Below the pieces are notes generated by a model. It saw nothing but the letters and a program-made list of their open reading frames with translations, was not told the origin of the DNA and searched no databases. From Planctomycetota bacterium (lineage in GTDB: Bacteria > Planctomycetota > Phycisphaerae > Sedimentisphaerales > Anaerohalosphaeraceae), in the NCBI GenBank assembly GCA_003644215.1, contig QNBU01000053.1, forward strand, positions 1-7,278: a DNA stretch of 7,278 nucleotides, read 5' to 3'. Made by a program: the position numbers and the translations under genes. Shown here piece after piece: positions 1-6,652 of this stretch (positions are counted from its first letter, which is position 1; every line of letters starts with the position of its first letter).

Positions 1-29
1 CGTTTACGATACTGCATGGAGTGTGGACA

Positions 30-1550
30 ATGGCCAAAAAACTTGCTAAAGAAGTAGAAATCCTTGCTGATGTCGCCAAGGCATTTGCCGAATCCCTGAA
101 TCTGAAAGAAACCCTTGAATCGATACTTCACGCCCTGGAAACCCATGTCAAGCTCGAACGCGGGGCGATTGCACTGCTGGATATCGAAAGCGAAACGATT
201 GGTATCAAGGTAGCGCACGGTTTGAGCGAGCAGTCAAGAAAACAGATAACTTACAGGGTTGGAGAAGGCATTACAGGGATTGTTGTCCAGACCGGCAAGG
301 AAGTTGTTGTGCCGGATATTAGCAAAGACCCGCGTTTTTTGGCTAAAACCGGCCAGCGACAGCGAATGAAGGGGCAGAAAGTGGCATTCGTTTGTGTGCC
401 GATTAAACTTGAAGGGAAAACCATTGGAGCGATCAGCGTAGATCGCAAAGTTCGCCCAGCGGATGATTTTGAGGCCCATGTTCGCCTGTTAGAGGTGCTG
501 GCAACGATGGTGGCCCAGGCGGTCAAGTTGAACAAACTCGTCGAATCGGACAGAAGGCAATTGCGGACGGAAAATGAACGGTTGCTGCGAGAATTGAAAA
601 CGAAATTTAATATCCATAATATGGTGGGAACCAGCGGTGCGATGCTGGAAGTCTATCGGCTGATTGAACAGGTGGCCAACAGTAATGCGACGGTTTTGAT
701 TCGCGGCGAAAGCGGTACGGGCAAAGATCTGATTGCCCATGCGGTGCATTATAATAGCTTACGAGCTAAAAAGCCCTTTGTGAAGATCAACTGTACAGCA
801 CTGCCGGAAAGTTTACTGGAAAGCGAACTGTTCGGACACGAGAAAGGGGCTTTTACCGGCGCGACAGATCGTAAACTGGGGCGTTTCGAGATGGCTCACG
901 GCGGGACGATCTTTTTGGATGAAATCGGGGATTTCTCGCTTAACCTGCAAGTCAAAATCCTTCGTGTCATACAGTTCAAAGAGTTTGAGCGGGTTGGCGG
1001 CTATGAAACCATTAAGTCTAATGTCCGCATTATTGTCGCGACCCATAAGAATCTTGAAGAAGAGATTAGGAATGGTCTATTTCGTGAAGATTTGTATTAT
1101 CGCATCAATGTCTTTCCGATTTATACCCCGCCATTGCGAGATCGCAAGAACGATGTGATGTTGCTGGCGGATTCCTTTCTCGAAAAATATGCCAAAGAGA
1201 ACCACAAGGAGATTAATCGCATTTCGACTCCGGCGATTGAGATGTTGACCAGTTATCATTGGCCGGGCAATGTGCGGGAACTTGAGAATTGCATGGAGCG
1301 GGCGGTTTTATTATGTGATGAGGGCGTCATTCGCTCGGACCACCTGCCGCCTTCGCTTCAGATGGTCAAAAAGAACAAGATGTCCAATGCTTTATCGTTA
1401 CCGGAGAAAATCGAATACCTTGAACGCGAAATGATCGTTGACGCCTTAAAAAACACACAAGGTTGCCAGCGACACGCTGCCAAAGAACTGGGCTTGACCG
1501 AACGGATGCTGGGGTATAAGGTAAAGAAGTACAGCATTCTTAAAAAATAA
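30..1550 (+). CDS. nifA: NifA-type sigma-54-dependent transcriptional activator (GAF-AAA+-Fis HTH)
   Basis: This is a bacterial enhancer-binding protein that uses ATP hydrolysis to remodel sigma-54 RNA polymerase at -24/-12 promoters. With the ATG at 30 it is 506 aa. A GAF sensor domain occupies about residues 15-168, followed by a charged linker (170-195) and an AAA+ domain (about 197-435) with Walker A GESGTGKD (226-233), the sigma-54-contact loop GAFTGA (273-278), Walker B GTIFLDE (292-298) and WPGNVREL (411-418). A C-terminal Fis-type helix-turn-helix (about 477-503) reads [19 protein letters not shown], which is close to the NifA recognition helix. Length and domain order match NifA. The ATG at 30 is preferred because GGAG at 18-21 sits 8 nt upstream; the in-frame GTG at 21 overlaps that site, and the frame is open to the left edge. 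The inter-domain linker lacks the CX4C cysteine pair of oxygen-sensitive rhizobial NifAs. It could instead be another GAF-type activator controlling ammonium uptake. The family is certain; the exact orthology is likely. Confidence 0.8.
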   Translation: MAKKLAKEVEILADVAKAFAESLNLKETLESILHALETHVKLERGAIALLDIESETIGIKVAHGLSEQSRKQITYRVGEGITGIVVQTGKEVVVPDISKDPRFLAKTGQRQRMKGQKVAFVCVPIKLEGKTIGAISVDRKVRPADDFEAHVRLLEVLATMVAQAVKLNKLVESDRRQLRTENERLLRELKTKFNIHNMVGTSGAMLEVYRLIEQVANSNATVLIRGESGTGKDLIAHAVHYNSLRAKKPFVKINCTALPESLLESELFGHEKGAFTGATDRKLGRFEMAHGGTIFLDEIGDFSLNLQVKILRVIQFKEFERVGGYETIKSNVRIIVATHKNLEEEIRNGLFREDLYYRINVFPIYTPPLRDRKNDVMLLADSFLEKYAKENHKEINRISTPAIEMLTSYHWPGNVRELENCMERAVLLCDEGVIRSDHLPPSLQMVKKNKMSNALSLPEKIEYLEREMIVDALKNTQGCQRHAAKELGLTERMLGYKVKKYSILKK

Positions 1551-1559
1551 CACAAAGAA

Positions 1560-1601
1560 TACAATTTTGTGTATTTATTCTTCCATTGAAACAAAATTGT
1601 A
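1560..1601. repeat. Perfect 11-bp inverted repeat with 20-bp spacer, candidate enhancer site or weak terminator
   Basis: The left arm TACAATTTTGT (1560-1570) and the right arm ACAAAATTGTA (1591-1601) are exact reverse complements separated by 20 bp. Each arm is itself nearly symmetric (ACAA-N2-TTGT). The centre lies about 137 bp upstream of the predicted sigma-54 start site, a normal enhancer distance. The inner edges read TGT-N20-ACA, which is the NifA half-sites with one extra 10-bp turn between them. It begins 10 nt after the activator stop codon, so a weak AT-rich transcript-end hairpin is the main alternative; no clear T-run follows it. A second, overlapping hairpin is possible between ACACAAA (1550-1556) and TTTGTGT (1566-1572). 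The repeat is seen directly; its role is inferred. Confidence 0.6.
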
Positions 1602-1691
1602 AACCATCTCTGTTGTTCCTCTTGGCATCGATCACCTGCTAACTCCTTTGTTTTGAAGATGTTGTGTTCATTTTTGCGGGTTTCTGTGAAA

Positions 1692-1706
1692 TGGAACGCT
1701 TCTTGC
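1692..1706 (+). promoter_or_regulatory. Sigma-54 (-24/-12) promoter of amtB-glnK
   Basis: TGGAACG-N4-TTGC matches the sigma-54 consensus TGGCACG-N4-TTGC with a single difference. The invariant GG (1693-1694) and GC (1705-1706) are separated by exactly 10 nt. Transcription would start near 1717-1718, giving a leader of about 63 nt before the amtB GTG. Its position directly upstream of an ammonium channel and PII gene, and next to a sigma-54 activator gene, is what is expected of a nitrogen-regulated amtB-glnK operon. Confidence 0.85.
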
Positions 1707-1718
1707 GATTAGCTAATC
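1707..1718. promoter_or_regulatory. Perfect 12-bp palindrome at the sigma-54 start site, possible operator
   Basis: GATTAGCTAATC equals its own reverse complement. It begins at the base after the -12 GC element and ends at about +1, so it fills the segment that melts in the open complex. It could bind a dimeric repressor, or it could simply be easily melted AT-rich DNA that happens to be symmetric. The palindrome is seen directly; operator function is speculation. Confidence 0.35.
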
Positions 1719-1767
1719 AAAGGATGTGTGGTGTACACAGGTCCGAAAGATAAACTTCTTTATTTTC

Positions 1768-1773
1768 AAGGAG
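1768..1773 (+). promoter_or_regulatory. Ribosome binding site deciding the GTG start of amtB
   Basis: AAGGAG lies 7 nt upstream of the GTG at 1781, and the GAGAG that follows extends the purine tract. No ATG in this frame sits nearer a ribosome site, and the GTG places a proper signal sequence at the N-terminus, so the non-ATG start is well supported. Confidence 0.8.
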
Positions 1774-1780
1774 AGAGTTT

Positions 1781-3148
1781 GTGGAAACTCAAAATACAGG
1801 AATTAAAAAGACCAAGCAGTTTATTATGGTTTTGGCGGGGTGTTTTCTTTGTGGCATTACGGATACGGCATTTGCCGAAGGCGATGCGATTTCGATTGCG
1901 GATGTAAAGCAGGGGTTAGACACCGTATGGGTTTTGATGGCGGCGTTTTTGGTGTTCTTTATGCAGGCTGGTTTCGGCATGGTCGAGGCCGGTTTTATTC
2001 GTGCCAAGAACACCTGTAATATATTGACAAAGAACTTCCTCGATTTTTGTATGGCATCGCTGGGGTTTTTCGTCATTGGCTATGCTTTGATGTTTGGCGA
2101 TGGAAATGGCTTTGTTGGCTCCAAGGGTTTTCTGCTGATGGGCCTGGAAGAAACAACCAGCGGGTTACCATTATATGCCTTTTGGCTTTTTCAGGTGGCA
2201 TTTTGTGGTGCGGCCGCAACCATCGTCGCCGGCGGTATGGCGGAGCGAATGAATTTCAAGGCGTATTTGATCTATACCTTTCTGATTTCGGCGATTGTGT
2301 ACCCGATTATTGGTCACTGGGTCTGGGGGGGCGGATGGCTCAGTGAAATGGGCTTTATGGACTTTGCCGGCTCAACAGTGGTCCATACCACCGGCGGTAT
2401 TGCCGCCTTAATTGGTACAGCCATACTCAGGCCGCGTATTGGTAAATATGGTGTTGATGGCAAGCCCAGGGCCATCGCAGGACACAGTATCCCATTGGCT
2501 TCATTGGGCGTTTTTATCCTCTGGTTTGGCTGGTTTGGATTTAATGCAGGTTCGACTCTGGGAATCACTAATGCTGGTTTGGATATCGGTCGTGTCGCGA
2601 TTAACACCAATCTCGCGGCGGCTCTTGGCGGAATTGGCGCAATGGTTACGGTCTGGAAGCAGTTTGGAAAGCCGGATTTGTCGATGGCGATGAATGGCGC
2701 CCTGGCGGGGTTGGTGGGTGTGACGGCTCCGTGTGCGTTTGTCGAACCGTGGGCGGCCTGTGTGATTGGTTTGTCCTCGGGTGTCATCGTTGTACTGGGT
2801 GTTGAGTTGCCCGATAAACTGCATATTGATGATCCGGTCGGTGCTGTCCCTGTTCACGGTATGTGCGGTGTCTGGGGAACGCTTTGTGTGGGCGTCTTCG
2901 GCAAGGCCGCCTTGGGGTTGCCAAACGATGGTTTTATCTACAGCGGAAACCCGATGCAGTTGGGCGTTCAGATGGTCGGCAGTGCGGCGACGGTTATATT
3001 TGTGCTGGTCAGTATGGGCCTTGTATTTAAGATCATCGACATGACCGTGGGCTTGCGTGTCAGCCGGACCGAAGAACTGCGCGGACTGGATATCGGCGAG
3101 CACGGAATGGAAGCGTACAGTGGGTTTCAGATTTTCAGTACATCGTAA
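1781..3148 (+). CDS. amtB: Ammonium transporter, Amt/MEP/Rh family
   Basis: This is an inner-membrane trimeric channel for ammonium uptake. The 455-aa product begins (GTG start) with a probable cleavable signal peptide, a hydrophobic stretch at about 13-30 with a likely cut after TAFA (residue 32), followed by eleven hydrophobic segments as expected of the family. Diagnostic residues are present: the N-terminal AGFGMVEAG signature (63-71), FQVAF (137-141) for the phenylalanine gate, the ammonium-site Asp in MDFAGSTVVH (D194), the pore twin histidines H202 and H359 (in DDPVGAVPVHG), and WFGFNAGS (251-258). The cytoplasmic tail keeps the family motif from EELRGLD to EHGMEAY that contacts PII. 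The glnK gene follows after 38 bp, the classical paired arrangement in which GlnK plugs the channel when nitrogen is sufficient. Expression is likely driven by the sigma-54 promoter at 1692. Nothing is broken or unusual. Confidence 0.97.
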   Translation: METQNTGIKKTKQFIMVLAGCFLCGITDTAFAEGDAISIADVKQGLDTVWVLMAAFLVFFMQAGFGMVEAGFIRAKNTCNILTKNFLDFCMASLGFFVIGYALMFGDGNGFVGSKGFLLMGLEETTSGLPLYAFWLFQVAFCGAAATIVAGGMAERMNFKAYLIYTFLISAIVYPIIGHWVWGGGWLSEMGFMDFAGSTVVHTTGGIAALIGTAILRPRIGKYGVDGKPRAIAGHSIPLASLGVFILWFGWFGFNAGSTLGITNAGLDIGRVAINTNLAAALGGIGAMVTVWKQFGKPDLSMAMNGALAGLVGVTAPCAFVEPWAACVIGLSSGVIVVLGVELPDKLHIDDPVGAVPVHGMCGVWGTLCVGVFGKAALGLPNDGFIYSGNPMQLGVQMVGSAATVIFVLVSMGLVFKIIDMTVGLRVSRTEELRGLDIGEHGMEAYSGFQIFSTS

Positions 3149-3186
3149 AAAGAACGCGAAAACAGAGTTGATCCGGAGAGATAAAT

Positions 3187-3528
3187 ATGAAATTGATTAT
3201 TGCTTATATTCAGCCGCATAAACTGGAAGATGTCAAAAAAGCACTGGCCGAGGCGAAGGTCGGGAAAATGTCGGTTACCAATTCACTGGGGTGCGGTGCC
3301 CAGATGGGATACGAAGAAAGCTACCGCGGCATTAAGTTTGAGGTCAACTTAATGAAAAAGGTTCGCCTTGAGATCGCGGTCAACCAGGATTTTCTTGACA
3401 AAACAGTTGAAGCGATCATCTCTTCAGCCCGAACCGGGGAGATAGGTGACGGCAAGATATTCGTGCTGGACCTGGCGGACTGTATCCGTATCCGAACCGG
3501 AGAACACGGCAAAGACGCGGTGGGTTGA
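3187..3528 (+). CDS. glnK: PII nitrogen regulatory protein GlnK
   Basis: This is a trimeric signal protein that senses ATP/ADP and 2-oxoglutarate and docks onto AmtB. It has 113 aa, and its numbering aligns with E. coli GlnB without gaps to residue 106. Conserved features are Q39 (Mg-ATP/2-oxoglutarate site), K58, the [10 protein letters not shown] block (83-92) with K90, and R101/R103 in CIRIRTGE. R47, the T-loop arginine that enters the AmtB pore in known complexes, is kept in YRG (46-48). Unusual relative to enterobacterial PII, position 51 (the uridylylated Tyr) is Phe, position 49 (phosphorylated Ser in cyanobacteria) is Ile, and R38 is Ala. The classical covalent modifications at those sites therefore cannot occur, and signalling is probably by ligand alone. 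The GCG-x-Q-x-GY T-loop style is seen in GlnK proteins of several anaerobic lineages. GGAG at 3175-3178 is 8 nt before the ATG. It is very likely cotranscribed with amtB. Confidence 0.95.
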   Translation: MKLIIAYIQPHKLEDVKKALAEAKVGKMSVTNSLGCGAQMGYEESYRGIKFEVNLMKKVRLEIAVNQDFLDKTVEAIISSARTGEIGDGKIFVLDLADCIRIRTGEHGKDAVG

Positions 3529-3552
3529 GACAAGACGGCCTTATGCTCGCTG
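3529..3552. other. Short convergent gap between glnK and nadE
   Basis: Only 24 bp separate the two stop codons. A weak possible hairpin pairs CCTTA (3539-3543) with TAAGG (3554-3558) across a 10-nt loop, and its second arm lies inside nadE. There is no GC-rich stem with a T-run in either direction, so transcripts from both operons may run into each other. Confidence 0.45.
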
Positions 3553-5187
3553 TTAAGGGTTGTATCGATTGGTGATGGGCATTCGGCGGTCTTTTCCGAA
3601 GGCGCGGGGGGTGATTTTTATGCCGGGGGGGGATTGGCGGCGTTTGTATTCGTTGCGGTCAACTAAGCGGATGATTCGCCGGACGGTGACCTCGTCGAAT
3701 CCCGCTTTAATAAGTTCATCCGCTGAATGGTCCAATTCGATGTAGTTTTTCAAAATGTCGTCCAATATGTCGTAACCCGGCAACGAATCGGAGTCCTTTT
3801 GGTCAGGACGAAGTTCGGCGGATGGCGGGCGCGTGATCGTTGTTTCAGGAATCATTTCGCCCTGTTCGTTGATTTGCCGGCAGAGTCTATAAACCAGCGT
3901 TTTGGGAACATCCTTGATGACGGCAAATCCGCCGGCGGTGTCGCCGTAGAGCGTTGAATAGCCGACAGCGGTTTCGCTTTTATTGCCGGTGGTCAGCACC
4001 AGCCAGCCGAACTGATTGGAATACGACATCAGCATTGTTCCGCGAATCCGTGCCTGAAGGTTTTCATAGGCCAGCCCGTTTTCATCCCAGCCGTCGATAT
4101 TTTCCAGTGTCGTACTGAAAGAATCCAACGCATCGGCAATCGGGACGGCGTGAAACCCAATTCCTAAGTTTTCAGCGAGCGTCTGTGCGTCATTTTGCGT
4201 TTCCGAAGTGTTAAATCGTGACGGCATCGTAACGCCGACAACATTTTCCTTTCCCAAGGCCTCGGTCGCAATTGCCGCGACCAGAGCCGAGTCGATTCCG
4301 CCGCTGAGGCCGATGACGACTTTTGAGAATCCATTTTTGCGAACATAATCCCGCGTTCCCAAAACAAGCGCCTGATAAATCTCATCAATCTCGTCGAGGG
4401 GCTTGTCCAGATGACAGGAGGGGCTGACAGGGTTGATCGCAATTACTTTATCATCCTGTATTTCGAAATCAGCGATGCACAAATCTTCGCAGAATTCCGT
4501 TGCCTGCAAAATGACATTGCCCCCGGCGTCAACGATCATGCTGCGGCCGTCAAACACCAACTCATCCTGTCCGCCGATGAGATTGCAATAAGCGACGGAA
4601 CAGTTAAAATGACAACTGCACCGGGATAGAACTTCCTGCCGCTGCTGATCTTTTCCTGCATTAAAGGGTGAAGCGGCGATGTTAATGATGAGGTCAGGTT
4701 GTTGTTTTTTGAAGAAGGTGTCCAGCCATTGAAGATTCCAGATGTCTTCACAGATTGTCAAGGCAATTCGCAATCCGTCTTTTTCAATAATGACCGTTTT
4801 TTTGCCGTGTGTAAAATAGCGTTTTTCATCGAAAACGCCGTAATTGGGAAGCACCCCCTTTTGATAGATGCTTTTAACCTGTCCGTTTTCGAGAACAGCG
4901 GCGGCATTATAACATTCCATCGGAACACCCTGCGCCAACCCAACGATGGCGGTGATTCCATGGGTTTCAGCGGCTAAATGCTGCAAGGCGATTTCATTAT
5001 CTTTGAGAAATGTTGCTTTATGAAGCAGGTCTTCGGGAGGGTATCCGCAGATGCACATCTCCGGAAAAACGACGAGATCGATATTTTCTCTCTTAGCAGA
5101 GCCAATCATGCGGGCGATGGCGTCAACATTGTCCCGTATGTTTCCGACGGTTGTATTAATTTGTGCCAAACCAACTCGCAGGGGCAT
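3553..5187 (-). CDS. nadE: Glutamine-dependent NAD+ synthetase
   Basis: This cytoplasmic enzyme makes NAD+ from nicotinic acid adenine dinucleotide, ATP and glutamine, the last step of NAD biosynthesis. The 544-aa product has two domains. The first is an N-terminal nitrilase-type glutaminase (about 1-260) with catalytic triad E43 (VVFPEM), K110 (YQKGVLPNYGVFDE) and C146 (TICEDIW). The second is a C-terminal synthetase domain (about 262-544) with the PP-loop SGGIDS (295-300), LTTGNKSE and YGDTAGGFAVIKDVPKT. The length is normal for the two-domain type (about 540-560 aa), so ammonia is generated in situ and channelled. The ATG is supported by AAGGG 8 nt upstream (5196-5200). It lies 43 bp downstream of gltD on the same strand and is probably the last gene of gltB-gltD-nadE. 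An 8-C tract in the sense strand (3625-3632) encodes SPPG near the C-terminus and does not break the frame. Confidence 0.97.
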   Translation of the reverse strand: MPLRVGLAQINTTVGNIRDNVDAIARMIGSAKRENIDLVVFPEMCICGYPPEDLLHKATFLKDNEIALQHLAAETHGITAIVGLAQGVPMECYNAAAVLENGQVKSIYQKGVLPNYGVFDEKRYFTHGKKTVIIEKDGLRIALTICEDIWNLQWLDTFFKKQQPDLIINIAASPFNAGKDQQRQEVLSRCSCHFNCSVAYCNLIGGQDELVFDGRSMIVDAGGNVILQATEFCEDLCIADFEIQDDKVIAINPVSPSCHLDKPLDEIDEIYQALVLGTRDYVRKNGFSKVVIGLSGGIDSALVAAIATEALGKENVVGVTMPSRFNTSETQNDAQTLAENLGIGFHAVPIADALDSFSTTLENIDGWDENGLAYENLQARIRGTMLMSYSNQFGWLVLTTGNKSETAVGYSTLYGDTAGGFAVIKDVPKTLVYRLCRQINEQGEMIPETTITRPPSAELRPDQKDSDSLPGYDILDDILKNYIELDHSADELIKAGFDEVTVRRIIRLVDRNEYKRRQSPPGIKITPRAFGKDRRMPITNRYNP

Positions 5188-5230
5188 AGCATTTTCCCTT
5201 TATCAATTTAACAGATGCGTTTGGCTTATT

Positions 5231-6652
5231 TTACAACTTGTGAAGGTATTGGTCAACTGCTTCGGCCATTTTTCTTCCGGCGTCAATTGCGCGGACAACC
5301 AGCGAGGCGCCGCTGACTGTATCGCCGGCTGCGAAGACCTTGGGGTGGTTGGTTTGCCAATGATCGGCAACCACATTCCCTCGGCTATCAAGTTCGAGGC
5401 CCAAATCTTTGATTAGCGGCCCGTGTTCAACATGCACAAATCCCATCGCCAGCAACACGATGTCGGCCTTAAGATCAAAGTCAGAGTTTTCGATTTCATG
5501 CATTTCCCAGCGTCCGTTCTTGTTCTGCCACTCGACCCGGCAACAGTGCAGTTTGCTGACGCGTGTTCCAACGCCGGATATCCGCTTGGTCATCACGCTC
5601 CAATGACGCTCGCAGCCCTCTTCCTGCGACGATGAGGTCCGCATTGTACGGGGCCACGCGGGCCAGGGGGTATCTTGCGGGCGATCCTGCGGGGGCTTGG
5701 GAAGAATCTCGATCTGCGTAATTGATTTGGCGCCCCGACGCCGAGCCGTTCCCACGCAGTCGCTGCCGGTATCACCTCCGCCAATGACGACGACATTTTT
5801 ATTCCGCACCGAAACGGCCCCATTTCGATCCGTGTTTTCGCCGCCGTTAAGCCGATTTTGCATTGCCAAATAATCCATCGCAAAGAAAATATTGTCATAT
5901 CCCCGACCGGGTACAGTCAAGTCCCTGGGCTTGCCGGCCCCCATGGTCAGGCAAATACCATCAAACATTTTTTCCAAATAGTGCGAGGAAATATCAACTC
6001 CCACATTCACGCCCATCTGGAACTGAACGCTTTCCTGCTTAAGTTGCTCAAGGCGTCGGTCAATCACCCACTTTTCAAGTTTGAAATCCGGGATCCCATA
6101 TCGTAACAGGCCGCCGGGCTTTTCATCCTTTTCAAAAACAACGACCTCATGGCCGGCACGGGCAAGTTCTTGAGCGGTCGCAAGCCCGGCGGGGCCGGAA
6201 CCAATGACGGCCACCCGCTTTCCGCTTTTTGTTTTGCTGATCAGCGGAACAATCCAGCCCTCAGCAAAGCCGCGTTCGACAATTTGGTATTCAATATGAC
6301 GGATCAGCACCGGCTGGTCATTAACGGCCAGTGTACACGCTGTTTCACAGGGCGCAGGGCAAACACGGCCGGTGATTTCAGGAAAGTTGTTTGTCGAATG
6401 AAGATTTTTACATGCTTCTTTCCATTTTCCACGGTAAACCAGATCATTGAATTCAGGAATCAGGTTTCCCAGTGGACATCCCGTACCGTGGCAGAACGGA
6501 ACCCCGCAGTCTGAACACCGGGCGGCCTGTTGGTTGATGGTTTCCGGCGTCAGCGGGATTTCGATTTCGTTGTAATCGTTAACCCGTTCGTCAACCGGAC
6601 GGTAGGAAGGAGACTGTCGTTGATAGTCAAGAAAACCCTTTGTTTTAGCCAT
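5231..6652 (-). CDS. gltD: Glutamate synthase (NADPH) small subunit
   Basis: This is the electron-input subunit of GOGAT: it oxidises NAD(P)H through FAD and passes electrons via Fe-S clusters to GltB, which makes two glutamates from glutamine plus 2-oxoglutarate. The 473-aa product has an N-terminal Fe-S domain with cysteines C46, C49, C54 and C59 (in [15 protein letters not shown]) and C98, C102 and C106 (in CPAPCETAC). An FAD Rossmann motif [10 protein letters not shown] (149-158) follows, then the NAD(P)H motif [10 protein letters not shown] (289-298), EEGCERHW (344-351) and a C-terminal FAD-contact motif [13 protein letters not shown] (441-453). The length is normal. Its ATG overlaps the gltB stop in ATGGCTAA, consistent with translational coupling. 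Related oxidoreductases such as the dihydropyrimidine dehydrogenase accessory subunit share this fold, but the adjacent gltB 3' end settles the identity. Confidence 0.97.
   Translation of the reverse strand: MAKTKGFLDYQRQSPSYRPVDERVNDYNEIEIPLTPETINQQAARCSDCGVPFCHGTGCPLGNLIPEFNDLVYRGKWKEACKNLHSTNNFPEITGRVCPAPCETACTLAVNDQPVLIRHIEYQIVERGFAEGWIVPLISKTKSGKRVAVIGSGPAGLATAQELARAGHEVVVFEKDEKPGGLLRYGIPDFKLEKWVIDRRLEQLKQESVQFQMGVNVGVDISSHYLEKMFDGICLTMGAGKPRDLTVPGRGYDNIFFAMDYLAMQNRLNGGENTDRNGAVSVRNKNVVVIGGGDTGSDCVGTARRRGAKSITQIEILPKPPQDRPQDTPWPAWPRTMRTSSSQEEGCERHWSVMTKRISGVGTRVSKLHCCRVEWQNKNGRWEMHEIENSDFDLKADIVLLAMGFVHVEHGPLIKDLGLELDSRGNVVADHWQTNHPKVFAAGDTVSGASLVVRAIDAGRKMAEAVDQYLHKL

Larger units (their letters stand above)
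1551..1780. promoter_or_regulatory. nifA-amtB intergenic regulatory region
   Basis: This is a 230-bp AT-rich gap between the activator stop codon and the amtB start. It contains a perfect 11-bp inverted repeat, a sigma-54 promoter, a 12-bp palindrome overlapping the predicted start site, and a leader of about 63 nt. I read through it for the canonical NifA enhancer TGT-N10-ACA and found no match. I also saw no GC-rich hairpin followed by a T-run after the activator gene, so it has no obvious strong intrinsic terminator. Confidence 0.75.

Noticed and set aside
1725..1739. TGTGT-GGTGT-ACACA hairpin and GTGTACAC palindrome in the amtB leader
   Set aside because: A 5-bp stem or 8-bp palindrome is too short to call a regulatory RNA or operator; the TGT-to-ACA spacings here are N5, N7 and N9, not the N10 of a NifA site.
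1724..1753. Nine-codon upstream reading frame (ATG at 1724, TAA at 1751) in the amtB leader
   Set aside because: The AAAGG purine tract abuts the ATG with no spacing, so initiation is unlikely, and the peptide shows no attenuation-type codon run.
2314..3103. Long open frames antisense to amtB (157 and 200 codons)
   Set aside because: They are shadows of the strongly biased codon use of a real membrane protein gene; no recognisable domains or ribosome sites.
3625..3632. Run of eight G (C in the nadE sense strand), a possible phase-variation tract
   Set aside because: It encodes the Ser-Pro-Pro-Gly of a conserved C-terminal segment in frame, in a housekeeping gene; it is a possible sequencing-error spot but not evidence of a switch.
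5051..5416. Plus-strand open frames of about 121 codons across nadE and gltD (also 6149-6514 and 6822-7178)
   Set aside because: They overlap well-conserved minus-strand genes and their translations show no family features.
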